Shown: positions 37,559-46,326, counted from the first letter of the stretch. The stretch: DNA of 64,000 nt from an uncultured Bacteroidales bacterium (GCA_900314725.1 OMWJ01000005.1:62001-126000), one strand, 5' to 3'. The notes: a model not told the origin generated them from the letters alone. Numbers and translations: made by a program.

Positions 37559-38812
37559 TTAGCGGTTTTTGTTTCTTTCGTGTCTTTCAAGGTCTTTTGG
37601 TTCCATAGCCATTCTGTCGCCATGTAATAAACCAGCAACACCTTCTCTCTCTATATCTTCACCTTTTAGGAAATCAACATCACATTCTCCTGGAGTATAA
37701 TCCATAGGTTCTGAATAAGTAGTTATAACTCCTTCATAGTTTCTAAGAACCACTTTGCCTGGAGCTTGAGAAATGATGTATTGAGGCATAACAGGAGTCT
37801 TGCCACCACCACCTGGAGCATCGACAACAAAAGTAGGAACAGCATAACCAGAGGTATGACCACGAAGATTTTCCATTATTTCTATACCCTTGCTGACTGT
37901 GGTACGGAAATGTTCCAATCCCATAGATAAATCACATTGATATATGTAATAAGGTCTTACTCTCATTTGAACCAAACGCTGAACAAGTTTCTTCATAACT
38001 CGTGCATCGTCATTAACTCCTCTTAATAATACGCTTTGATTTCCTAAAGGAACACCAGCATTTGCTAACTTAGCACAAGCTTCTGCAGCTTCAGGAGTAC
38101 ATTCATTAGGGTGATTGAAATGAGTATTTAACCAAATAGGGTGATATTGCTTTATCATATTGACAAGTTTGTCTGTTATTCTCATAGGGCAAACAACAGG
38201 AGTACGAGAACCCATTCTTATGATTTCAACGTGAGGTATTGCTCTAAGACGTTTAATGATACTTTCAAGCATTTCATCACTAACCATAAGACAATCTCCA
38301 CCTGACAAAAGAACATCTCTTACTTGAGGAGTACGAGCAATATAATCAATACCTTGTTGAATAAGATCTGTGCCAACGTTAGCATCTTTCTGACCAGCAA
38401 AACGTCTTCTTGTGCAATGTCTGCAATACATAGAACACATGTCTGTTATAAGGAAAAGAACTCTGTCTGGATAACGGTGAGTAATACCAGGTACAGGAGA
38501 ATCTTCATCTTCGTGTAGAGGGTCAAGAAGGTCTGCTGCTGCTTGATGAGTTTCTTTTATAGTAGGAATAGCTTGTCTTCTTACAGGATCATTCGGATTG
38601 TTTGGATCTATAAGAGAAAGATAATAAGGAGTGATTGCCATACGTAAAGTTTTAAGTGCAACTCTAACACCTTCTTCTTCCTCTTCTGTAAGAGAAATAT
38701 ACTGTTTTAATTGGTCAAGTGTTTCAATACGGTTCTTAACCTGCCAATGCCAATCGTTCCATTGTTCATCTGTAACTTGTGGAAACAATTCTTTTCTTCT
38801 ATTTACTTGCAT
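37559..38812 (-). CDS. kamA: L-lysine 2,3-aminomutase
   Basis: 417-residue radical SAM/PLP enzyme converting L-lysine to L-beta-lysine, the first step of lysine fermentation (EC 5.4.3.2). The N-terminus (NRRKELFPQVTDEQWNDWHWQVKNRI) is diagnostic. The cluster motif CSMYCRHC (C-x3-C-x2-C) lies near residue 131, and the PLP-binding segment FVVDAPGGGGKTPVMPQY near 333. Length equals that of the clostridial enzyme. It is first in a two-gene unit with the KamB-like P-loop gene and has its own promoter. kamD and kamE, for the next step, are not in this window. Confidence 0.95.
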   Translation of the reverse strand: MQVNRRKELFPQVTDEQWNDWHWQVKNRIETLDQLKQYISLTEEEEEGVRVALKTLRMAITPYYLSLIDPNNPNDPVRRQAIPTIKETHQAAADLLDPLHEDEDSPVPGITHRYPDRVLFLITDMCSMYCRHCTRRRFAGQKDANVGTDLIQQGIDYIARTPQVRDVLLSGGDCLMVSDEMLESIIKRLRAIPHVEIIRMGSRTPVVCPMRITDKLVNMIKQYHPIWLNTHFNHPNECTPEAAEACAKLANAGVPLGNQSVLLRGVNDDARVMKKLVQRLVQMRVRPYYIYQCDLSMGLEHFRTTVSKGIEIMENLRGHTSGYAVPTFVVDAPGGGGKTPVMPQYIISQAPGKVVLRNYEGVITTYSEPMDYTPGECDVDFLKGEDIEREGVAGLLHGDRMAMEPKDLERHERNKNR

Positions 38813-38858
38813 AATGTCATATATTTTTTTGTTTATTATTCTTTTGTTTTTAATTTTG

Positions 38859-38866
38859 CAAATTTA
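38859..38866 (-). promoter_or_regulatory. -7 promoter box for kamA
   Basis: The minus strand reads TAAATTTG 46 bp before the kamA start; a TTTTG lies 21 bp further upstream (38888-38892). Confidence 0.5.
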
Positions 38867-38920
38867 CTAAAAAAAATAAAGGAGGAGCAAAATAGACTAA
38901 GAAAATTTAATTTATGTGTT

Positions 38921-39958
38921 TTAAGGTAAAGGAGTAAAGCCCTCTCCAAGAGTTTCCGTGTTGCTTATGATAGTTATAAAGCATTTAGGGTCTAATTTTT
39001 TTGCAGAGTACTTTATTTTGTTGTATTCTTTTCTATTTACGGTAGTGTAAATAATGTTTTTTTCAGTTTCAAGATACATACCTCTACCTTTAAGAACAGT
39101 GCCGCTTCGTTCCAAATCTTTTAGTATTAAGCTTTTCATTCCTTCTATGTTGTCGGTAATTATGAGCATGGTCTTATTTACTTTGTTGTCTATAACCAAA
39201 TCAATAACTTTGCTTTCTACAAATATAAGAATAACAGAGAATATAGGCAGACGGATATCTCCAGCAACAGCAAAAGAAGTTACCGCAACAGCAGAATCTA
39301 CTATCATTACCATTGTTCCTAACGGGATATGAGTAGAGCGGTGAAGAATCATGCTAATTACGTCCATGCCTCCTGAAGTTGCACCAGCAGAAAATATCAT
39401 AGCAATAGCAACACCATAACCTAAACCTCCAACAATAGAGTTAAGTAAATAATCTGGTTTAAAATATTGAAGAATTACATCATTTCCCATTCCTCTTACA
39501 GGAAGATAAACTTCTTGCAGTTGAGCAGAGAGAGCAGTGAAAGTATCTACGCTTATGAATTCTCCAGAATGAATTAAAGGAATGTAACCGTATTGAGGAA
39601 TATAAAATACATTTTCTGTTAGAAATGTAAATAGCCAAGTGAATATAACAGATACAAGTGTTTTTATTCCAAGATTTCCTCCGAGAACTACTAAACCTAA
39701 AATAAATAGTGGTAAATCCATGAATATAACTATATCCATAGGCCATCCCCAAAGATTATTAAAAACAGACATTAGACCATAAACACCACCAGGAGCCATA
39801 CCATATGGAACAACCATTAGAAAATCTACTAAGGCAAAGATGAAACAGCCAAAGATTACTTTACCGTATGCAATATACCATTCTTTTGAAAAAGGTTTTT
39901 CTGCGTCTTGAAGAAATTGATTAATCCAATTGTTTAGTTTTTCGTTCTTGATAGTCAT
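38921..39958 (-). CDS. YitT-family membrane protein (DUF161/DUF2179)
   Basis: 345 residues. Five to six transmembrane helices (about 30-260), including the family segment GYGVAIAMIFSAGATSGGMDVISMIL near 190, are followed by a C-terminal soluble DUF2179 domain (about 265-340: RSGTVLKGRGMYLETEKNIIYTTVNRKEYNKIK). The long first helix and the inserted loop near 110-160 are larger than in B. subtilis YitT. Function is unknown; transport is usually assumed. It is transcribed divergently from gldH. Confidence 0.8.
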   Translation of the reverse strand: MTIKNEKLNNWINQFLQDAEKPFSKEWYIAYGKVIFGCFIFALVDFLMVVPYGMAPGGVYGLMSVFNNLWGWPMDIVIFMDLPLFILGLVVLGGNLGIKTLVSVIFTWLFTFLTENVFYIPQYGYIPLIHSGEFISVDTFTALSAQLQEVYLPVRGMGNDVILQYFKPDYLLNSIVGGLGYGVAIAMIFSAGATSGGMDVISMILHRSTHIPLGTMVMIVDSAVAVTSFAVAGDIRLPIFSVILIFVESKVIDLVIDNKVNKTMLIITDNIEGMKSLILKDLERSGTVLKGRGMYLETEKNIIYTTVNRKEYNKIKYSAKKLDPKCFITIISNTETLGEGFTPLP

Positions 39959-39980
39959 ATATTATGTATAATATTTTTTG

Positions 39981-39988
39981 CAAAATTA
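39981..39988 (-). promoter_or_regulatory. -7 promoter box for the YitT-family gene
   Basis: The minus strand reads TAATTTTG, 22 bp before the start codon and divergent from the gldH promoter. Confidence 0.5.
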
Positions 39989-40010
39989 CGTCTTTTTGTT
40001 GGAATTGAAG

Positions 40011-40039
40011 TTTGGTATATAAAATTTGTTGTATTTTTG
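40011..40039 (+). promoter_or_regulatory. Bacteroidota-type promoter for gldH
   Basis: TTTG at 40011-40014 and TATTTTTG at 40032-40039, 17 bp apart. It lies after the TTG at 40026 that would lengthen the reading frame, and so supports the ATG at 40065. Confidence 0.65.
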
Positions 40040-40064
40040 CAAAGTAAAAACAAATTATTATCCG

Positions 40065-40574
40065 ATGAAGAATTTATTTTATCTTATCTTTACTTTTTGT
40101 ATAGCAACAGTCTTGTTTTCTTCTTGTGGAAGAGATAAAGTTTATCAAGAAAGAAAGACTTTTAATGAAAATACTTGGGACAGATTAGGAAAAGGAAAGA
40201 CAATAGAGTTTAAAAACATAGCAATAGAAGACACTTCTGTTGTTTATGATGTTTATGTTACTTTGAGACACACTCCTTATATTAATGAAAGAAAGGTAAA
40301 ATTCTTAATGAAGATAGTTTATCCACAAGGAATAGTAAGAGAAAGTGTGCATACTATTGAACTAAGAGATAAAGATAACAAAGATTGGGTAGGAGATGCT
40401 ATGGGAGATATGATAGATGTGGAAAAACGTTGTCGTGCTTTTGTCTCTTTACCTGAAAAAGGGAACTATACAATAACCATAACAAATCTTGGAACATATA
40501 GTAAGACTGTCGGCTTAATGGATATGGGAATAATAGTGAAGAAATCCAATCTTAAAGAGTACCAAAACGAATAA
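40065..40574 (+). CDS. gldH: Gliding motility lipoprotein GldH
   Basis: 169 residues from the ATG at 40065, chosen because the signal sequence starts there and a promoter overlaps the longer frame. The lipobox FSSC puts the lipidated Cys at about residue 21. The mature part shows the GldH pattern: VYVTLRHTPYINERKVKFLMKIVYPQG, HTIELRDKDNKDWVGDAMGDMIDV and GNYTITITNLGTYSKTVGLMDMGI. GldH is an outer-membrane lipoprotein needed for gliding and type IX secretion-related functions in Flavobacterium. Many non-gliding Bacteroidales also keep it. Confidence 0.88.
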   Translation: MKNLFYLIFTFCIATVLFSSCGRDKVYQERKTFNENTWDRLGKGKTIEFKNIAIEDTSVVYDVYVTLRHTPYINERKVKFLMKIVYPQGIVRESVHTIELRDKDNKDWVGDAMGDMIDVEKRCRAFVSLPEKGNYTITITNLGTYSKTVGLMDMGIIVKKSNLKEYQNE

Positions 40575-40598
40575 TACCTTTTATATATTCCTTTTCTA

Positions 40599-42431
40599 AT
40601 GAGTTATAAAATATTAGAAAATAATCCTAATAAGGAACATATTCAAGCTATTTTAGATACACTCGTTTCTACTCCCGGTGTATATCAATATTTTGATAAA
40701 ACAGGTAAAATAATATATGTAGGAAAAGCAAAAAATCTTAAAAATAGAGTTCTTTCTTATTTCCGTAATGATGTAAAACATACCCTGAAAACTCAGATTC
40801 TTGTTCGTAAGATTGCGGATATAAAGTTTGTTCATGTATCTTCTGAAACTGAGGCTTTGCTTATGGAGAACAATCTTATAAAAAAGTATAAGCCGAAGTA
40901 TAATATAATGCTCAAAGATGATAAAACTTATCCTTGGATTCGTATAACCAACGAAGAATATCCAAGAATCTTTACCACACGTAATGTAATCAAAGATGGT
41001 TCTTCTTATTATGGACCTTACGCAAGTGGAAGGATACTCAAAGAACTTATGGATTTGTTACGTAATGTTTTTTCTTATCGCTCATGTTCTTTAAATCTGA
41101 CAGAAGAAGGTGTAAATCAAGGAAAGTTTAAGCCTTGTCTTAACGCACAAATAGGATTATGTGATAAGCCTTGCATAGGAGAGCAATCAAGAGTTGAATA
41201 TCATAAGATGATAAGTGGAGTACGTCAGGTAATAAGAGGTAATTTTGCGTCCTATCTTAAAGAAATGAAAGCTCAGATGATGTCTTTTGCAGAGCAATTG
41301 AATTTTGAGAAAGCTCAGATAATGAAAGAACGTATCATGCTTTTGGAAAACTATTCTGCAAAAAGCACTATTGTATCTTCTATTTCGCATGACTTGGAAG
41401 TATATTCCTATATTGCTGACGAAGACAAAGTGTTTATCAATATGACAAAGGTTGTGGAGGGTAAGGTTAATATGTCTTTTTCTGTGGAAGTGGAAAGAAA
41501 GTTGGATATTCCAGCAATAGAGGTCTTTACTTCTGCAATTATGCAAAACAGACTCAGATTACAGTGGGAAGCAAAGGAGATAATAGTACCGGAACTTTTA
41601 GATTTGCCAAAAGATTATGTACTTCAAACAGTACCTAATGGAGGAGAAAGAAAAAAACTTTTGGATTTTGCTTCTCATAATGCATTGCTTTATAGAAATC
41701 AAAAGCTAAAAAATGCCAAAATAGTAGATCCTGAACGATGGAGTAATAAGGTAGTATTAGAAATGCAGAAGGATTTACAGTTAGCAAAACCTCCACATCA
41801 TATAGAATGTTTTGATAATTCTAATATACAAGGTACTAATCCTGTTGCAAGTTGTGTTGTGTTTAGAGAAGGAAAACCTTCAAACAAAGAATATAGACAT
41901 TTTAACGTAAAAACAGTTGTAGGACCAGATGATTTTGCTTCTATGCGAGAGATTGTTTTTAGAAGATATTCTCGTTTATCTGCTGAAGGCAAAGAACTAC
42001 CTGATTTAATAGTAATAGACGGAGGGAAGGGACAACTTTCTTCTGCTGTGGAGGCATTAAAAAAAGCAGAAGTATATGATAAAGTTGTTGTCATAGGTTT
42101 AGCAAAACGTTTGGAAGAAATTTATAAACCTGAAGATCCTGTTCCTATTTGTTTAGACAGACGAAGTCATACTCTACAAATAATACAACATATACGAGAC
42201 GAAGCTCACAGATTTGGTATTACTTTTCATAGAGACAAAAGAAGTAAGGCTACTTTTCGCACTCAACTAACAGATATAGATGGAATAGGAGAGAAGACAG
42301 CAAGAGATCTTCTTTTGAAATATTCATCTGTTGAAAAGATAAAAAATGCTACTCTTCAGAGTTTAACAGAATGTATTGGTAAATCCAAGGCAGAAAAAGT
42401 CTATGCTTTTTATCATCAAAACAAAGACTGA
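40599..42431 (+). CDS. uvrC: UvrABC system protein C
   Basis: 610-residue excision nuclease subunit. The N-terminal GIY-YIG nuclease domain (TPGVYQYFDKTGKIIYVGKAK, about 24-100) is followed by a Cys-rich segment (CLNAQIGLCDKPC near 185), the UVR domain (about 200-240), the RNase H-like nuclease domain (HIECFDNSNIQGTNPVAS near 400 and VIDGGKGQL near 473) and C-terminal helix-hairpin-helix motifs (LTDIDGIGEKTARDLL near 560). It makes both incisions in nucleotide excision repair. It is probably co-transcribed with gldH, 24 bp upstream. Confidence 0.95.
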   Translation: MSYKILENNPNKEHIQAILDTLVSTPGVYQYFDKTGKIIYVGKAKNLKNRVLSYFRNDVKHTLKTQILVRKIADIKFVHVSSETEALLMENNLIKKYKPKYNIMLKDDKTYPWIRITNEEYPRIFTTRNVIKDGSSYYGPYASGRILKELMDLLRNVFSYRSCSLNLTEEGVNQGKFKPCLNAQIGLCDKPCIGEQSRVEYHKMISGVRQVIRGNFASYLKEMKAQMMSFAEQLNFEKAQIMKERIMLLENYSAKSTIVSSISHDLEVYSYIADEDKVFINMTKVVEGKVNMSFSVEVERKLDIPAIEVFTSAIMQNRLRLQWEAKEIIVPELLDLPKDYVLQTVPNGGERKKLLDFASHNALLYRNQKLKNAKIVDPERWSNKVVLEMQKDLQLAKPPHHIECFDNSNIQGTNPVASCVVFREGKPSNKEYRHFNVKTVVGPDDFASMREIVFRRYSRLSAEGKELPDLIVIDGGKGQLSSAVEALKKAEVYDKVVVIGLAKRLEEIYKPEDPVPICLDRRSHTLQIIQHIRDEAHRFGITFHRDKRSKATFRTQLTDIDGIGEKTARDLLLKYSSVEKIKNATLQSLTECIGKSKAEKVYAFYHQNKD

Positions 42432-42479
42432 CGATACAATAATTCTATTCTTTTTGTGTTATTTATTATCGAAACAATT

Positions 42480-42551
42480 GCTCTTGTAGTTTAATGGATA
42501 AAATTTCAGATTCCGGTTCTGACGATGAGAGTTCGATTCTCTCCAAGGGTA
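42480..42551 (+). tRNA. tRNA-Arg (anticodon CCG)
   Basis: Folds as a full cloverleaf of 72 nt. Acceptor arm GCTCTTG/CAAGGGT, D-arm GTTT/AAAT, anticodon arm TCAGA/TCTGA with loop TTCCGGT (anticodon CCG), 4-nt variable loop, T-arm GAGAG/CTCTC with loop TTCGATT, discriminator A. The 3' CCA is not encoded. The acceptor stem has two wobble pairs (G1-U72 and U3-G70) and the D-stem is almost all A-U, so it is unusually weak. Confidence 0.9.
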
Positions 42552-42562
42552 CAAACACACTC

Positions 42563-43393
42563 CTAATTCAAAAGCATAAAGTTTCCTTTTTGTGTTACTT
42601 GTTTTCCGTCTTTATTTGTGAAAGTTATGATGTAAACATACGCTCCTGCTTTTCCTAAGGAACCTTTTATCTTTCCGTCCCAACCGTTGTTAATATCTTT
42701 AGAAGAGAAAAGCAAAGAGCCGTTGCGAGAGTATATTTTCATATCGTATGACTTCAAATCTCTGTAAGCAGGTTTAAATACATTGTTAGTAGATTGAGTT
42801 GGAGTGAAGGCAGTAGGAATATATAGTTTATCAGGTAAAGATACTTCTTCCTCCTCTCCATCTATTTTCTTTTCAATTTTCTTTTCTTCAACGATAGGAG
42901 TTTTTGTTGTTTCAGTTGTGTTTGCAGTAGCTGTTTCTTTTTCAACAGTAGTGTTTTCTGTTATTTCTGTCTTATTGTTCAAGACAGAATCCTCTTTATT
43001 AAGATTGTTTTCCATAGGTATTGAAGGAAGATTCTCCCTGTTGGCAATTGTATTTTCAGTCTTAATATCAGAATTCTTTTTATTCTCTCGTTTGACAATA
43101 TTCTCTATTTTTGACAATATGGTCTTGCTTATTTTTGTGCTTTTTACATAGTCAGGTAAAGTGTTGTTAGAAGATGTTGGTTGAGTGTGATTAGGAGCAG
43201 AAACCACAAAAACTACAACAGCCACAATGCCAATAAGTCCAATTATAGATAGAGTTTTAAAAGGGAAAGTTTTCTTAGCAACTTTTCTTCCTATATTTTT
43301 CCATATTTTTTCTTCAGGTTGAGGTCTGTATTCTGAAAGTCTTTCTTTGAAATCTCTCAAACCATTGTCTTTATTCTCATAATACTCATTCAT
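42563..43393 (-). CDS. Membrane anti-sigma factor candidate with C-terminal CHU_C (T9SS type B-like) domain
   Basis: 276 residues. A cytoplasmic N-terminus (about 1-45, EYRPQPEEKIWKNIGRKVAK) is followed by a single transmembrane helix (about 47-66) and a Thr/Glu/Asn-rich linker (70-185). The C-terminal domain (about 190-276) reads LYIPTAFTPTQSTNNVFKP, MKIYSRNGSLLFSS, NNGWDGKIKG and GAYVYIITFTNKDGKQ, the pattern of the gliding-motility-associated CHU_C domain. Its start overlaps the ECF sigma gene by 8 bp, the standard sigma/anti-sigma arrangement. Without a cleavable signal peptide the CHU_C domain would stay anchored in the periplasm. The anti-sigma role is inferred from context and topology. 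Confidence 0.7.
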   Translation of the reverse strand: MNEYYENKDNGLRDFKERLSEYRPQPEEKIWKNIGRKVAKKTFPFKTLSIIGLIGIVAVVVFVVSAPNHTQPTSSNNTLPDYVKSTKISKTILSKIENIVKRENKKNSDIKTENTIANRENLPSIPMENNLNKEDSVLNNKTEITENTTVEKETATANTTETTKTPIVEEKKIEKKIDGEEEEVSLPDKLYIPTAFTPTQSTNNVFKPAYRDLKSYDMKIYSRNGSLLFSSKDINNGWDGKIKGSLGKAGAYVYIITFTNKDGKQVTQKGNFMLLN

Positions 43394-43934
43394 TTACATT
43401 CTCCTTTTCTTTTAGAAAATTACGCATCTTTATCTTTGCACGCATATTAATACTTCTAAGTGTTGAAGCTTTTCGTCCCGTCAATTTTTCTACCTCTTTA
43501 TACGACATATCTTCCATCTCCACCATATTAAACACTATACGTTCCTCATGTTTTAAAGAATATAAGGCATTTAATAAAGTCTGTATGCTAAACCTTTTGG
43601 TATCTACATCAAATTTAAAGTTTTCTTCTTCGCAATCTTCTATATTTTTATCAATAATACTAAATCTCTTTTTCAATTTCAGTTGGTTGAGTATGTTGTT
43701 TATAAAAACACGTCTTAGCCATTTGCTTAAATCATTGACATTCTCAAGGTGTTTAGGCGAAGACAATATTTTTATGAAAGTATCCTGCAAAATATCTTCG
43801 GCATCTTCTTTGTTTTTCATATAACGCAGACAGATTGCAAACATCTCACTTGCATATTCGTCATAAAGAGCTTTTTGGTAGTCTTCGTCTTTTCTTATAC
43901 AGCCTAATATTATGTCCTCTTGAGTATAGTTCAT
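43386..43934 (-). CDS. ECF-family RNA polymerase sigma factor
   Basis: 182-residue sigma-70 family protein. Region 2 (about 22-90) contains YMKNKEDAEDILQDTFIKI; region 4 (about 120-175) contains EERIVFNMVEMEDMSYKEVEKLTGRKASTLRSINMRAKIKMR, a helix-turn-helix for -35 recognition. It is followed with overlap by a membrane protein that is probably its anti-sigma factor. The regulon is not known; the CHU_C domain of the partner hints at an envelope or type IX secretion signal. Confidence 0.88.
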   Translation of the reverse strand: MNYTQEDIILGCIRKDEDYQKALYDEYASEMFAICLRYMKNKEDAEDILQDTFIKILSSPKHLENVNDLSKWLRRVFINNILNQLKLKKRFSIIDKNIEDCEEENFKFDVDTKRFSIQTLLNALYSLKHEERIVFNMVEMEDMSYKEVEKLTGRKASTLRSINMRAKIKMRNFLKEKENVNE

Positions 43935-43968
43935 TTAAATCTATGACAATAAATTTTTAAATTTGTTG

Positions 43969-43976
43969 CAAAATTA
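43969..43976 (-). promoter_or_regulatory. -7 promoter box for the ECF sigma operon
   Basis: The minus strand reads TAATTTTG, 34 bp before the start codon. Confidence 0.5.
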
Positions 43977-44052
43977 GGAGATTTTTTTGTGTTTTTTATT
44001 CTTTTTTCTACGGAAAAGATAACGATTTGATATATTGGGATTTATAGACTCT

Positions 44053-44154
44053 GAAAAAAGTCTTCGTTTTGAGAAAAAAAGATCAAGTCTTTACACCCTA
44101 AACATCAAGATTTAAAAAATTAAAACGAAGACTTTTTTCATCAACTCTTTTTTT
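44053..44154 (-). repeat. Modular intergenic hairpin repeat, copy E
   Basis: A perfect 18-bp inverted repeat (44053-44070 with 44122-44139; arm core GTCTTCG/CGAAGAC) encloses the family linker, which on the minus strand reads AAATCTTGATGTTTAGGG and TGTAAAGACTTG. A further word, AGAGTTGATGAAAAAAG on the minus strand, is shared with copy D. It lies between the divergent sigma factor and DUF349 genes. The 439-bp gap otherwise holds only the two promoters and a palindrome. Confidence 0.8.
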
Positions 44155-44265
44155 ATGGAAAACAGAACAAAATTGTCCGTATGTGATTTGGTTGTAGAAG
44201 TGTTGTGGCTTGTGGTGTAGGGATAAAAAATAATCATTTTTTATTGCTGTATGGAAAAAAAGTTA

Positions 44266-44273
44266 TATGTTTG
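44266..44273 (+). promoter_or_regulatory. -7 promoter box for the DUF349 gene
   Basis: TATGTTTG matches TAnnTTTG, with an ATTG at 44243-44246 as a possible -33, 19 bp upstream. It lies about 100 bp before the start codon. Confidence 0.5.
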
Positions 44274-44334
44274 CAAAAATTTTAAAACAAAACAACAAAA
44301 AAGAAAACTATTTTAATATTAATTAATGAATGAA

Positions 44335-44352
44335 CTTCTGAATATTCAGAGG
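44335..44352 (+). promoter_or_regulatory. Palindrome in the leader of the DUF349 gene
   Basis: TCTGAATATTCAGA (44337-44350) is a perfect 14-bp palindrome lying between the promoter and the ATG at 44374. It could be an operator or a leader hairpin; nothing in the sequence says which. Confidence 0.35.
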
Positions 44353-44373
44353 TGTTAAACAACAAACTAAATT

Positions 44374-46326
44374 ATGGATAATACACAAGAAGTACAGAAT
44401 GTACAAATGCAAGAACAAACTGAAAACGTGCAGAAAGAGGAGCAAGCACAAAACGAATTAACACAACAGACTCCTCAAACCGAACAACCAATGCAGGAAA
44501 CACCTTCAGCAGAGGAACAACCTGTTGAAGAAAAAGAGGATAAAGTATCTCTTGATGCAATAATAGAAGAGTATTCCAAGAAGACAAGAGAAGAACTTGT
44601 TAAGGAATTGCAAAGCATAATCAATAAAAATGATTATGAAGAGTTGAAATCCAGAGTACCTTTGCTGAGAAATACTTTTAAAAATCTTCCTCAACCAGAA
44701 CCTCAGGTAGAAAAGATTACAAAGAAGGTTACTAATGAACAAGGTGAAGAAGAAGAGGTTGTTGAAACCAAGACAATAGAAGATGTTACAGAAGTAAAAT
44801 TCCGTGAATTATACAATCAATATAAGCAAATTCGTCAAGACTATCAACAAAAAGAAGAACAACAAAAAGAAGAAAATCTGAAAAAGAAGCACGCTTTGTT
44901 GGAAGACTTAAAGAAGTTGTTGGATAGCAACCAAACTCTTAAGGAAATCTATGACGAATTCAATAATATTCAAGAAAAATGGAAAGAGATAGGTAATGTG
45001 CCACACGCAGAAGTAAATAATTTGTGGGAGACTTACCATTTCCTTATTGAAAAGTTCTATGAAAAAGTTAAGATAAACAGAGAACTAAGAGACTTAGACC
45101 TAAAGAAAAATTTAGAAAAGAAGTTGATGCTTTGTGAAAAAGTGGAAGAATTGTTGGTAGATGAAGACATAAACAACTCTTTTGCTATTCTGCAAGGCTA
45201 TCATACACAGTGGAAAGAAATAGGTGCAGTTCCTTCTGATAAAAATGATGAGGTATGGGAAAGATTTAAACGTGCTTCTGATGCTATCAATCAAAGAAGA
45301 AGAGAATACTATGAAAAACGAACTGAAGAGTTAGAGGAAAACAAAGCAAAGAAAGAAGCTTTATCTGAAAAAGTTAGCGAGGTAATCTCAAGAGAAATGA
45401 AGACAATGAAAGATTGGAACGCTGCAACAGAAGAGATTAATGCTTTGTTCAATGAATGGAAAACAATAGGACCTATTCCAAAGAAAGACAACGAAACTCT
45501 TTGGACTAAGTTCAAAACAATGATAGATGGTTTCTTTGAAAGTAAAAAAGAGATGCTTGACAAAATGAAGCAAGCGGAAGAAGAAAACTATAACAAGAAA
45601 CTTGCGATATGTGTTAAAGCAGAAGAGATAGCTAAGAGAGAAGATTTTGACGCTGCAACAAAAGAATTGAAAGACTTGCAAGAAGAATGGAAGCATATAG
45701 GATATGTAAGAAAGAACTTATCTGACAAAATCTGGTTGCGTTTCCGTGCTGCTTGTGATGAGTTCTTTAATAGAAAGAGTGAGAGCTATCTTCAAACACA
45801 TAGAGAAGTAGAAGAGAATATTAAAAAGAAGCAAGATCTTATAGAAGAACTAAAAGGTTATCAATTCTCAGAAGATAAGCAACAGAATGTTGATGCTTTG
45901 AAAGATTTTCAAAAACGTTGGTTTGAAATAGGTTTCACTCCAAGAGAAGAGAGAAAGAAACTTCAAGAACAGTGGGATGAAGTTATTAATGCAAATAGAG
46001 ATAAACTTCAAATAAGTGCAGATGAGATAGCTTCAAGAGGAAGAAACAACAGAAATTCTTTTGAAAAATTGAAAGAGCAAGGAGATAACGCCGTAAGAAA
46101 ACGTATCAAATCTCTTGAAGATGAAATAGCACGAGTTGAAAATAATATGGGCTTCTTTGCAAATAGTAAGAATGCAGATGTTCTTAAACAAGAATTTGAA
46201 AAGAAAATTAATAGATTAAGAACTGAAATGCAAGATCTTTCTACTAAATTAAAACAATCTTTAGCACCTAAACAAACTGTTGAAAATGAGCAAAAAGACG
46301 CTCAAGAACAGCCTGTTCAAGAATAA
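44374..46326 (+). CDS. DUF349-repeat protein
   Basis: 650 residues. A Gln/Glu-rich disordered N-terminus (about 1-60) is followed by at least five DUF349 units of about 70-75 residues, each centred on W-K-x-I-G-x-[VIP]-P then a Trp and basic helix (for example EKWKEIGNVPHAEVNNLWETY, TQWKEIGAVPSDKNDEVWERFK, NEWKTIGPIPKKDNETLWTKFK). A coiled-coil tail (about 575-640) ends the protein. The family is widespread in Bacteroidota and Actinobacteria, and its molecular role is not established. Very charged, with no signal peptide, so cytoplasmic. Confidence 0.85.
   Translation: MDNTQEVQNVQMQEQTENVQKEEQAQNELTQQTPQTEQPMQETPSAEEQPVEEKEDKVSLDAIIEEYSKKTREELVKELQSIINKNDYEELKSRVPLLRNTFKNLPQPEPQVEKITKKVTNEQGEEEEVVETKTIEDVTEVKFRELYNQYKQIRQDYQQKEEQQKEENLKKKHALLEDLKKLLDSNQTLKEIYDEFNNIQEKWKEIGNVPHAEVNNLWETYHFLIEKFYEKVKINRELRDLDLKKNLEKKLMLCEKVEELLVDEDINNSFAILQGYHTQWKEIGAVPSDKNDEVWERFKRASDAINQRRREYYEKRTEELEENKAKKEALSEKVSEVISREMKTMKDWNAATEEINALFNEWKTIGPIPKKDNETLWTKFKTMIDGFFESKKEMLDKMKQAEEENYNKKLAICVKAEEIAKREDFDAATKELKDLQEEWKHIGYVRKNLSDKIWLRFRAACDEFFNRKSESYLQTHREVEENIKKKQDLIEELKGYQFSEDKQQNVDALKDFQKRWFEIGFTPREERKKLQEQWDEVINANRDKLQISADEIASRGRNNRNSFEKLKEQGDNAVRKRIKSLEDEIARVENNMGFFANSKNADVLKQEFEKKINRLRTEMQDLSTKLKQSLAPKQTVENEQKDAQEQPVQE

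Noticed and set aside
40026-40064. TTG start that would lengthen GldH by 13 residues
   Set aside because: It overlaps the promoter -7 box and puts polar residues ahead of the lipoprotein signal.
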